Assembly: GCA_015698045.1 (NCBI GenBank)
Contig: BLAL01000261.1
Coordinates: forward strand, 930,001 to 994,000
Source: Rhizophagus clarus
Lineage: Eukaryota; Glomeromycota; Glomeromycetes; Glomerales; Glomeraceae
DNA: 64,000 nucleotides
Direction: 5' to 3'
The notes beneath the pieces are model-generated. The model made no database searches, was not told the origin of the DNA, and saw nothing but the letters and a program-made list of their open reading frames with translations. How positions within the stretch are numbered: the stretch's first letter is position 1; each line of letters begins with the position of its first letter. Shown piece after piece: positions 21,710-31,163 of the stretch. Made by a program: the position numbers and the translations under genes.

Positions 21710-22093
21710 ATGAGTACACAAAATCAATTAGCAGATATTAAACCCACATATCAGAAAATTGAACAGGCATTAATAAATGTAGTCAAGGCTGGCATCTATT
21801 ATAGAAGGCCAAAAGATAGTAAATTCATGCAATCATATAATGAGCGAATCAAAAAATTACGCCAGGTAGAAGATCCCCAAGAATATGTTCTCAAACTAGC
21901 CATAACCATATTCCCTAATAAAGCTAAATATCATAAAGTCAAAGATGACTACAAAGAATTCTATGGGAGGGATTCAAAGATTCTTAACACTATTATGGAA
22001 CTATATAAATTATACTATAAATTAGCCAAGAATCATTTCATTACTGATAAACAAGTTGATGAAAAGACAGAAGACTTCTTATCATCATTATAG
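21710..22093 (+). CDS. small unknown Maverick-associated protein
   Basis: Intact 127 codons, helical and basic. Homologous by eye to the interrupted gene at 2746-3666, which sits near PolB1. The shared blocks are RIKKLRQ..DPQEY, FPNK and MELYKLYYKL. It ends 4 bases before the convergent integrase gene. Function unknown, but its recurrence makes it a real element gene. Confidence 0.65.
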   Translation: MSTQNQLADIKPTYQKIEQALINVVKAGIYYRRPKDSKFMQSYNERIKKLRQVEDPQEYVLKLAITIFPNKAKYHKVKDDYKEFYGRDSKILNTIMELYKLYYKLAKNHFITDKQVDEKTEDFLSSL

Positions 22094-22097
22094 ATCC

Positions 22098-23525
22098 TTA
22101 ACTTATAAGCACCCACTGAAGAGGTAATTCTGTATTAAAGGGAATAACCATTAACTCTTCTTGTACAAAGGATCTTTCAGGATACTTGATCACATAATTA
22201 TCATCAACAATTAGTCTAAAAGGAATTTTTTCTAACCAGTATAAGACTGGCTGATTTTTTTGTGTCATAGATTGACAGATATGATAAATATGAGGTGACC
22301 AATTCAAATCACCAGCATGACGTCTTCCACCCTCCAACACAGGTCGAAATTAGTTAAATAGGGTATTAATAGGTTATCAATAGGTTATCAATCGGCTATC
22401 AATAGGCTACCCTATTGGTAGCCTATTGAACTTGCACCATAATCTGTCACCAATCAGGCAGGCTGATTGATAACCTATTGATAACCTATTGATACCCTAT
22501 TGATACCCTATTTAATAAAAATACCAATAGGATACTAATAGGTTATCAATAAGTTATTAATCGGCTATCAATCAGCCTGCCCGATTGGTGACGGATTATG
22601 GCGCAAGTTCAATAGGCTACCAATAGGGTAGCTTATTGATAGCTGATTGATAACCTATTGATACTCTATTGATACCCTATTTAACTAATTTTGACCTGTG
22701 CAAATCACCAGAATAAAGTAAATAACAAACAAGAACATTACTAGAAAGCTTCTCTTCATCAAAACCTATTGGACCATCACGAGAATAAGAAGGCTTAACA
22801 AAGATCTCTTCTTTCTCAATAGCTTCAACTGGAAAAATACCAATCTGACGTGTGATAGAATTATTAATGTCCTAAACAACTAAAGGCAAATTTTTCACCC
22901 AAGCTCGAGATCTTTCAGTAATAGGAAGTAATAGATCAGACGCATCTTGAGAAAGTCCACATTTTCCCCTTAAAGTTCTATTATATCTTTCAACAATACC
23001 CATAGTAGGTTTAGATTTGGCCTTCTGAATTTTCACACCATGTTCTCTCATTAATTTCTCACAATCACCTCTAAACTCAGATCCTCTATCAGTAATTAAT
23101 AATTTTGGCCAGACCAGAAGAATTTTAGGATCATCATAAATTTTTTCAAGTGCTTGAGCAATAGTCTTTGAAGTTAAGATTCCTTCTCTATCCTTGACAC
23201 TATATGCACCAATAGGAATAGATGCTTTATATCTAGAAGTCACGTTCACAATATTGAGACAAAAAAGATATGTAATTCGTCCTACTTTATCATAAGGCAT
23301 GTAAAGAACATCTGTCTGATGGACTTTATTAGGAGTAGTAATAGAAGTAAAACTTGCACAAGGAATATATCTAGGATGAGGCTTATGTATTTGGTGTATA
23401 GCTTGTATCTCAAGCCAGTCCTTCACTTCGTCTAAACTAAAATTATACCCAGCTTTCAGAGAAGCTTCATGTAATTTTTTAGCATTTTGATGATAACCAA
23501 TAGGCTGATAATAAATCTTTTTCAA
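22098..23525 (-). pseudogene. Maverick-type DDE integrase, split by a MITE
   Basis: Second rve integrase, quite different from the one at 9817. It begins with an H2C2-like region (AKKLHEASLKAGYNF, then HKPHPRY). Catalytic residues: Asp in HQTDVLYMP, Asp in LLITDRGSEF and Glu in MGIVERYNRTLRG. One TAG near 22872 and a 363-bp MITE at 22338-22700 interrupt it. After the MITE, an SH3-like tail (QPVLYWLEKIPF and SFVQEELMVIPF) ends at 22098. I see no chromodomain. It lies on the opposite strand to the Gag module that starts at 23585. Confidence 0.8.
22338..22700. mobile_element. 363-bp palindromic MITE with GGTTATCAATAG repeats
   Basis: Ends CACAGGTC...GACCTGTG, with inverted arms that continue almost to the centre. 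The arms carry many copies of GGTTATCAATAGG-like units and their complements. The flank CAA is duplicated (22335-22337, 22701-22703); removing the element and one CAA joins the integrase frame exactly, confirming a 3-bp target duplication. Confidence 0.85.
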
Positions 23526-23584
23526 AGCAATAGAAATATCAAGATTTCAAGTCTTACCAGAATCTATAGAAATAATAAGTAACA

Positions 23585-25811
23585 ATGAGAGTTGAACAGG
23601 CATATCTTGAACAGCTAAATAGCAACTTTGATCTAGGGATAAAGTTAGTACAAAAGAAAATCCACAAACTTGTTAAAAAAATTAATACTTGTAAACAATA
23701 TATTTTTTACCTTGAAATGAATCTTGAAACCCATGATGTTGAAGTTGTTCAGTTAAAGGAAGAATGTAAGGCCATTAAACATGAGCTTAAAAAATGTCAG
23801 GATCATCTAGAGTTAAAAGAGAAGGTATTAGTTATTCAAGATAATCGAATTATCCAGCTAGAAAACACAATAGATAAACTTAAATCTCGTATACAAGAAT
23901 TATCTAAATCTAGTAATAAACATTCTGAAGAAGAAAAATGATCGGAGGAAGAAAATATGGCCATACCTAATATTTTAATAAATATCACTACAGCACTAGA
24001 TTGGGTAGAGGCATATATTGATAGGAATACATCATTTAACCCTAAAAATACACTAAATGGTATACGAATTTTATTAACAACTGCTCATGAATTTATGCAA
24101 AGAAATGCTCAAGATACTATTAATATGCAAGATTTATACCGTATAGCTAATGATCGAATCAATGGTCTTAGGAATGATTTAACAACTACTAGAAATCAAT
24201 GTCTTTGAAGAACTCAGCTACTGACTTTAGCATATAATAATGAGGTAAATGAACGTTGACGTTGGTAGTAAATAGCTCAGGATAAGCAAACTAATGGTCA
24301 AAGAATGACCTTAAGAAAGCAAAATCAAATAAATGTATTAGTAGAAGAAAAAGCTATTCTTCAGCTAATAAATCAGAGATGCAAAGCTGAGGCAGACTTA
24401 GCAGAATTCAATCAGATATTTGTATTTAATAGATACCAAAAATGGAAGGGTAGGGAATTAAATTTACACCAAATTATTTTGAATTTACAAAATAATCCGC
24501 AATTAGGAAACATGGCAGATGCTAGATGTGAATCACTATATAATATAATAGGCTATTTTTGCTAAATATGAGCAATATACTGGACAAGAACCTCCTGATA
24601 AATACTTAGATAAAGTCTGGAACTCTATAGTATCACATTTGGATGGAAGTATGACAGCTCTTGAAACTGCCAATGCAGGAGACTTTGATAATGTGATTAA
24701 ATGTGGACTTTTAAAAACCAAATTAAGAGAAAAGTATATTCCAGTTCCAGCTAACAATCCATATACTGCTAATAATCCTCCTATTAATTTACCAGATACT
24801 TTACAAACATGGATGAGAGCAAAATATCAACGTGAAAACATAGGTACCTAACAATCAGCAATTCAAAGATTATCCCAAGAAAGATTTTTACCAACAGATA
24901 GTCCTGATACATATGAAAAAAGAATTTGGCCATTATTATTGAGTGTGACAAATAATGATGCAACAGCCCTATCATTTTTAAAGAATCACTTAACAGGTGA
25001 TTTCTATACATGAATGAAGATTGCTAATCCAATTGATATAGATACATTCTTTATAAATCTAAAAAATATATGGTTAGAATGTAATCCAGCCATAAGTTCA
25101 CAAGTATCTTTTCAATAATTAGCTACTCCTTAAGAGACTGTACATAATATATCACAAAAAAATGATTTTAAAATTCGTCTAGCAAGAGATTTGGTTTATA
25201 CAAGAATAGGAATAGATGACGCTACATTAGAAAATTTTATTTATGAAGAACTTAAAAAAAGATTGGGAGTGCAAACAGCACATGTTAGAAAGAGTCCCTT
25301 TACACTCAGAAGTGCCTATGTCATGAAGAAAATTGTTAGAAAAGTGGTACAAAAAGCTAAGCAAACCAGAAATTGCTCAGCATGTGGAAAAGCTGGTCAT
25401 ATAAAAGTTAATTGTCCTAGACTTAAGTGGACTAAGAAAGTTAATTATGTATACCAAAATGAAGAAGAAGATTCTGAAGACTCTGAAGACTCTGAAGAAT
25501 ACATATTAGAAGAAAAAGATCTTGAAAAAGAAATCAAAGAAGATGATGAATATATTAATGATGATATTGATAATGAACCACAAAATTGCTATGCTTTAAA
25601 AAAAAAAGTGGTGCAAAGTGGAGTACCAATAAAAAAGAGTATCAAGAAATCCCCTACTTCCAAGTCTCGTACTAGCAATATAGACATAGCTGTAAATTAT
25701 ATGTTTCAAATAGCCTTAAAATCTTCAATAGCATCATTAGTCCCTTATTGTCCTAGAGAGATTCTTATAGAAATTTCAAAATTTATTAATATGATATTCC
25801 CCAAAATATAA
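23585..25811 (+). pseudogene. coiled coil plus Gag-like protein with CCHC knuckle, copy 1
   Basis: From ATG 23585 a Lys/Glu coiled coil runs to TGA 23939, then ATG 23957 opens a second helical region. From about 24530 (after a frameshift) a Gag-like capsid region follows with YEKRIWPL and SFLKNHLTGDFYT, where a TGA (25011-25013) occupies the Trp expected in the Gag core. At 25375-25416 CSACGKAGHIKVNC is a perfect C-x2-C-x4-H-x4-C nucleocapsid knuckle, followed by a long acidic stretch. Other stops: 24206 TGA, 24257 TGA, 24263 TAG, 24266 TAA and several near 25110-25130. Homologous to the minus-strand module at 62.2-64 kb. Inferred role: particle shell plus nucleic-acid binding. Confidence 0.75.
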
Positions 25812-26159
25812 GACCATTGCTTGAATACTGGTATGCCAAATGACACTATTAAAAGAAGGGAATTAGCATGGGGAATTATTGTAAGTAAATTTGAAGACAT
25901 CTTATTTCCACTATTGCAGGCAGTAAATAGTGAGCAGAAACCTTTTTTACAAGTTCCAGATAATAATGAATCTATCCCAAATGCTTCCAATCTAAAAGAA
26001 GATATGGTTATAGCAGATTCAACTAAAATAAAGGAAATTTATACTACATCCTCTAGCTATGCTAAACCAGAAAGCATTCGACTAGATCATGCTATTAAGG
26101 CATATGCATCAGCTCAAAAAAAAATAGCCAAATATATTGGCCAAAGCCTTTGGAAATAA
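25812..26159 (+). pseudogene. C-terminal Gag extension, copy 1
   Basis: Continues the previous frame after TAA 25809; the sister copy at 61687-62205 reads Lys there. It encodes a helical domain (NDTIKRRELAWGIIVSKFED, ILFPLLQAVN) with no known match. It ends in KAYASAQKKIAKYIG, and the protease region begins in the -1 frame after an A-run at 26116-26124. Confidence 0.6.
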
Positions 26160-26164
26160 ATTTT

Positions 26165-26647
26165 CTCCAAATAAAGGATGCTGATGATGTTGCAACCATC
26201 TCCTGTAGGGTAGGAGATGTGACTATACCCTATGCAATGATTGATAGTGGATTAAACTCATCAATAGTCTCAGAAAATGTCACAAAACATTTGGGACTTA
26301 AATTAGATAGGAAAAAAATTCATAGACTTAATGGAGTCACAAGTAAGTCCCATTCTCTTGGTATGATTGATAGTGTTCCTGTAACTATTGATGATGGAAA
26401 AAATAGTGATACTATTTTAGATGAATTTTTAGTCATTCCTACAGAATATGATGATAATGGAAAAGAACTATCCCTATTTATTCTTGGAACACAATGGCAG
26501 TATCATGCAGGATGGGAACCCTTAGTGAAGGGAGAATTCAAGGCAACTCGAAATGGGAAGACTATTACCATCCCCCTATCTGTTCACAAATCTCAGCATA
26601 ATGTTTTTACTGTAGGAAAAGAGCCAGAACCTGTAAAAAAAAACTAG
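26165..26647 (+). CDS. retropepsin-like aspartic protease, copy 1
   Basis: Retroviral-type aspartic protease expected to process the Gag-like protein. MIDSGLNSSIVSENV carries the catalytic Asp-Ser-Gly; VPVTIDDG and LFILGTQWQYHAG fit the later strands. There is no ATG at its start: the frame is open from IYWPKPLEINFLQ at about 26135, which suggests expression as a Gag fusion. It ends VKKN at a TAG (26645-26647) immediately preceded by the slippery heptamer A AAA AAC (26638-26644). In the -1 frame a zinc finger follows. Confidence 0.75.
   Translation, partial: LQIKDADDVATISCRVGDVTIPYAMIDSGLNSSIVSENVTKHLGLKLDRKKIHRLNGVTSKSHSLGMIDSVPVTIDDGKNSDTILDEFLVIPTEYDDNGKELSLFILGTQWQYHAGWEPLVKGEFKATRNGKTITIPLSVHKSQHNVFTVGKEPEPVKKN
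26638..26644 (+). promoter_or_regulatory. candidate -1 frameshift heptamer
   Basis: A AAA AAC in the correct phase (codons AAA AAA AAC) directly before the TAG that ends the protease frame. Slipping -1 continues into LADRTCQYCGKEFQYP, a zinc finger. The identical arrangement is kept at 61133-61127 on the minus strand. No downstream pseudoknot was verified. Confidence 0.5.
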
Positions 26648-26870
26648 CTGATCGAACTTGTCAGTATTGTGGAAAGGAATTCCAATATCCCCTGTAAGTT
26701 AAAACAGCATTATAAAACAATTAAGTGTTTGGACAGTGTTTCATCACAGATCAGTCAGTGTTCAGACAGTGTTTCATTACAAATCAGTCAGAGTTCAGAC
26801 AGTGTTTCATTACCGATCAATCAGTGTTCAGACAGTATTTCATCACAGATCAGACAATGTTCAATCAGCA
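26645..26870 (+). pseudogene. -1-frame zinc finger and Ser/Gln/Cys repeats, copy 1
   Basis: In the -1 frame after the protease: CQYCGKEFQYP, a one-base frameshift near 26695, then CKLKQHYKTIKC, together a C-x2-C...H...C finger. A repeat of about 36 bases encoding variants of SSQISQCSDSV follows. The sister copy (60969-61127) keeps this frame open. Confidence 0.5.
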
Positions 26871-26891
26871 ATCAGGAAAAAAATACTGTAC

Positions 26892-27272
26892 CTATTCGTC
26901 TATTTTTGGCATAAATTTATTTAGAATTTTTGGAAAACTGTTTACCACATTTATTTTTTAGTTTTAAATGTCGTTTAAGTACTGATGGATAATTAAAGCT
27001 TTGTTTACAATATTGACATATTCGATCAATATTATCTGGTCCTTCATCTGCCGTATAATATTCTTCATCTGAACTTAATTCACCATTTTGATAACTAGTT
27101 TTACTAGATGTAGATATGAGATGGTTAAGCCTTTTATTTTCATCTTTAAGATCAATAATTTCTGTTTTAATGAGATTATTTTAGCCTGCATTTTTGTAAT
27201 TTTTCGCATATATGTATTCTCATATTGTAAATCAGCAACTTGTCGTCGTAAACTATGATTTTCAGATTCCAT
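26892..27272 (-). pseudogene. coiled coil plus C2H2-like zinc finger protein
   Basis: Starts MESENHSLRRQVADLQYENT, a leucine-zipper-like coiled coil. A one-base shift near 27180 leads to ELSSDEEYYTADEGPDN and the finger ICQYCKQSFNYP...LKRHL...NKC, ending at 26892. The finger resembles the one fused to the protease and the one at 44190. It faces the protease gene end to end and is the last gene of this segment. Confidence 0.55.
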
Positions 27273-27948
27273 ATTAGAAAGGTTTTATATAGTACACTAT
27301 TGGTTCAAATAAGTTTTTTTGAATGATAATGAGAAAAAAAAGCCTAGACACGTACCCGAAAAGTATATTTTTTTCGAATACTTATACTATCCTTTGCTTT
27401 TTCCCATTTCTTAGCCCAAAATTCAGTATCTCCCCAGTTCCTCGATAGTTCTAGGAATGTTCCAGGCGCTGGCGAGTTTCTATAAATCACGAGATGATCG
27501 GCCAATCAGATTTCACCTCCCTTGATCTATAGACATGATAGCTAAGCCACCGTTATTATTCGATTAAATCATTACATTGATCAATTAATTTGTCTCGATA
27601 TCGCTAATAAGTTGAACGAACGAGAAAATACAAACTACTTCAGAGGGGATGACTGTCATAAGAAGTTTTTAGGCCTCACGAAAGCTTTTTATGTAAGTTA
27701 GTATTTGTTTGGGAATCTGGCTGGTCAATATACTAATTATTATTTTTATTATTTATTAGACGGCAAAAAAATATAGAGAAGGAAAAGGAGATAAGAAAAG
27801 TTTGATTGGGGAGAAGATATATAAGGAATTTTCAACGAAGTTCTGGCTAAAGCCAGGTATTTTATATGCACAGCTCCTTCGGTAGAAATTTACTGAAATA
27901 AATAGTTTGACTTATTTATTTAATAACGAATTTATTTAATATAACTAG
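27273..27948. other. no gene recognised
   Basis: AT-rich with a more GC-balanced stretch at 27420-27560. No TIR, RNA gene or coding-like frame recognised. It probably marks the change from element to host sequence. Confidence 0.3.
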
Positions 27949-28167
27949 TATCATCTTTTGATCAAGCTCACAATGAAAGTGTTAGGAGGTTGAGTAGTGC
28001 GAGTTCATCTTCATTGTCATCAGCTAATACACGCCCAGCAAGAACGCACCAAACAAGTTCCTCTCCTGATACATCAAGACCAGTAACACCATCGACTATC
28101 GAAACACCTCCCATCTCCAGATCAGTAACTCCAACTATCCCTTCTTTTTTCAAAATGCGAATGTGAT
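27949..28167 (+). CDS. possible last exon of a Ser/Thr/Pro-rich host protein
   Basis: After an acceptor-like AACTAG at 27944-27949 the frame reads AHNESVRRLSSASSSSLSS and then TSRPVTPSTIETPP-type sequence, ending at TGA about 28165. Composition is that of a disordered fungal protein tail. I could not find upstream exons, so the call is weak. Confidence 0.3.
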
Positions 28168-29363
28168 CAACGTTACTATTAATTATGGCGGAGGAATAGA
28201 TGAGAAACATGAATAAGTTTTTTAGCGTTTCTATAATGTTTTAGCAAATTTTATATTTTTCATGACTGTAAACGCGAATCAATAGATTACAAAGCAAATG
28301 AAATATTTTATTCTGTAAATATCCAGTTATGTTAGTAGAATATGAAAACAAATCTAATTAATGAATATTGATATCTCTTGTAAAACACATAACACGTTTA
28401 AAAACTCAAAGTAAAATCTTTATTATAATTTTGTAAAATTATACATGAGAAAGGGCCGGTAGGCTAAGTAAAAATTAAGATTGAGAGCGGGTTGCACCTT
28501 TTATTCATTTGATAGATGTACACAAGTTAAAAAATGAATGATAAGTAATATACGCTGTTTTATTCGTGGAATGATAACCATACACGTTTCGAATATATTA
28601 AACACGGAAAAACTTCGGCAGGTGTGAACAGGCGAACACATTTGAGTAAAATTTGGCTTATCTAAAATCCGGAAAAATTTCGGTAGCTGTGAACATATGT
28701 TCACACTTGAGTAAAAAATGACGCAGTAGCACATCCCTTGATCTTTTGATCTGCGGGATCATGTTTTATAATACTACATATAAAAAAGGTGCTAAACTTT
28801 GAGAACGCGACACCGTGTCTCGATCTCGGAATTCAGGTATACATTATTATGCAGATCGCTTTTGCCAAGGAGGAACAATTTTTCCGATAGAGGAGTCATG
28901 GACCTTGTTCGGCAAAATTTATCTCCTGAAACCTATAACTAGCTTATTTTCTGATATCAAAATTGCGCAGAAGAAACGGGGCAGTACCTTCAAAAAGGGC
29001 TTTGGGATAATCTAGCGAATTATTTTCCGTGATTTTCAGCAAAAGTGCCAATATAAGCAGATAACCATACATGTCTAGAAGATATTAAAACCTTGGTAGC
29101 TAGGTGGCTATACAACCACAAGCGTGGCCTCATTCCCAGTATACAATACTTTATTTAACGAAATAAATCATTGCAACTGATACATATAAAATGCGAATGT
29201 GCGCTATTACATGATTTTGAATAGATATTTTCTAGCTACGGGGTCTCAATTCAGGTGAACTTTATTTGATATTACTATCATTGCTTCAAAGTGACGAAAA
29301 TATAAAAATGGATGACTATACATTTGTTGAGTAAGTGAAAACTCCTTTCAACCTCTAGCTAAA
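28168..29363. other. no gene recognised; short direct repeat
   Basis: Two related stretches near 28605 and 28668 share CGGAAAAA-TTCGG-AG-TGTGAACA followed by TTGAGTAAAA. Otherwise only short frames (for example 28815-29015, without ATG) and no recognisable feature. Confidence 0.3.
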
Positions 29364-30498
29364 TCATTTCAACGAAAACTCTGGACTCTCTCTCACAAAA
29401 ACTTCTGTTGCGCGAGACTGGAAGGTGACGATTCTACTTTCTGGGTTATATGAGAAAACATTGGCCTGTAGCAGTTCATCGGCTATTCTTTTGTTGTTGA
29501 CGAGCTTAATGAATGCATCAAAATGGATTTTATTATTTTTCACCAACTCCTGGATGATAACCTTGCCAATGACATGATTATCTTCGCCCTCCATCATTTG
29601 AGCCTGGTGAAAGTTTTGATTGACGGCACCGAGCACAATTTTACGAACCTCTAAAAGCAAAAATATTAAGCATGATGAGAACGTTCACACAACGTTCATG
29701 CAAAATACAATCGATAGTAAATGCTCTCTCACCTTCGAATGTTTCGCCTACATTTATCATATCACCATATGTCTTGAGATCACGAATTCGGCCACCTAAG
29801 AGTTGGATGAGTTGATTGGCAACCTTTTCCTCAATGCCAAGTTTGCTGTTGAGGTAGGTGAATGCCTCTATGTTAGTTAGATCTCCGATGACAATGGGTT
29901 TTTGATCAGCGCGTGATCACGACGATCGTTCTAGAGTAGAGCAAAGAAGCCATCAGCAAAGAATGAGTTATAGGTAATTATATCATACAATAAATACTCA
30001 CGCATCATCATGCGTGGCACCGCTCCCTCGCTACTGACAAACACAATGATGCAACTGCTCTGGTCAGCGAAATCTTTTGCGATGTCCTGCAGATCCGTTA
30101 GTAATTTGACATTTTCCTTGCCCAGTTCACTTATGTTATCAAGGATCAAAACTGGAGGTGTGCCATTTTTTGCCTTGTATTTTCTAGCTCCTCTTTCGAG
30201 AGCATTCAAGACACGAAAAAACATGGGCTGTTCAGCTATAAAACAAGAAGTGAGTGCAGAGCAAACACCAGTACTAATTCTTTACAATAACCTTACCAGA
30301 GTCGCCATAGCCAAGAATCTTCCGCTTCAATGATTCAGTGATGGGCACATACTCATTGAATCCAATAGCCTTTGCAAGATTATTAATGAAGTTATCCAGC
30401 ACAGGAGGGCCACTTGGCCTGTGGGAGTCAAAGACTGCGGGGAAAGAACTCTCGAGTCCTTCTGAGAAGCGCGGTCTTTCTGGCGAGCATGGTTTGTG
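29364..30498 (-). pseudogene. P-loop-NTPase-related host gene, four exons, one TGA
   Basis: Exons on the minus strand: 30498-30297, 30235-30002, 29930-29733 and 29650-29364. All three introns have GT-AG ends and the phases agree (307 codons). TPPVLILDNISEL is a Walker B-like strand, followed by SSCIIVFVSSEGAVPRMM, as in AAA-type NTPases. A Walker A loop is absent from this part. The first exon begins at an acceptor-like site, so upstream exons may be missing. The only break is TGA at 29917-29919 in QRSS-stop-SRADQ, where relatives commonly have Trp. Likely a recently disabled member of an expanded fungal NTPase family. Confidence 0.6.
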
Positions 30499-30595
30499 CT
30501 ACAATATAGTTTATTCGATGGGCGGTCACACGAGAAAATAAGGGATACGTATTCTTGCGCAGTAAGCGATTTATATTCGATTTCACATGACCGGT

Positions 30596-31056
30596 CTAAG
30601 CCACAATCGCGAATTTGAATTTATTGCTTGAAGTGAAACAAACAAGACAATATTCTGTTCCATACCATTCGCCATGTAATCCATAATTCCCATGTTTTCC
30701 ATCACAAATAGGGCATGGTGAACTCCACGGCTGAGGTGATGCAAAATTATAATTATCAATTCCTCTAAAACTATTTCGGAATTTCAAGTATGGGAAATGC
30801 TCTCTAAGATGGATTTGATAATTAATTCTGGATCGGGTCTGGCTTCGAAAGTGATGGGCTTGAAATCAGAGATCTGAGGCTTTGCTGACGTATTTATCAC
30901 AGCTTCTGATAATTGCCATGGCTCATTTCCAGTTTCTTTTTTATATCTTTTGTATAATTTGAAACGAATCTTATCTGTCAAAACACTTGATAACCCAATT
31001 AATTTGGCATGCCAATCCAGATAATCAGCGGTTAGTATTTTAACAGACTCAGTCAT
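30596..31056 (-). pseudogene. protein with C-terminal zinc-binding tail, one frameshift
   Basis: Starts MTESVKILTADYLDWHAKL. A one-base shift near 30795 leads to HFPYLKFRNSF and PCPICDGKHGNYGLHGEWYG, ending CLVCFTSSNKFKFAIVA. The CPxC-x3-H...C-x2-C arrangement is a zinc ribbon. The same tail pattern ends the upstream gene at 31164. Not recognised further; probably a fungal lineage-specific family. Confidence 0.5.
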
Positions 31057-31163
31057 TTTCCTTTTTATATGACTGCAAACAATTTAAATCCTTTTTTTTC
31101 TCATATAGACCTATTCATTCGAAAAAAAGATTAAAATTCCCAGACTATTGTAAAGCGATGAGA

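Noticed and set aside
23585..26870. LTR retrotransposon
   Set aside because: Gag, CCHC and protease are present, but there is no reverse transcriptase or RNase H in the module, the integrase is on the opposite strand, and no LTRs were seen.
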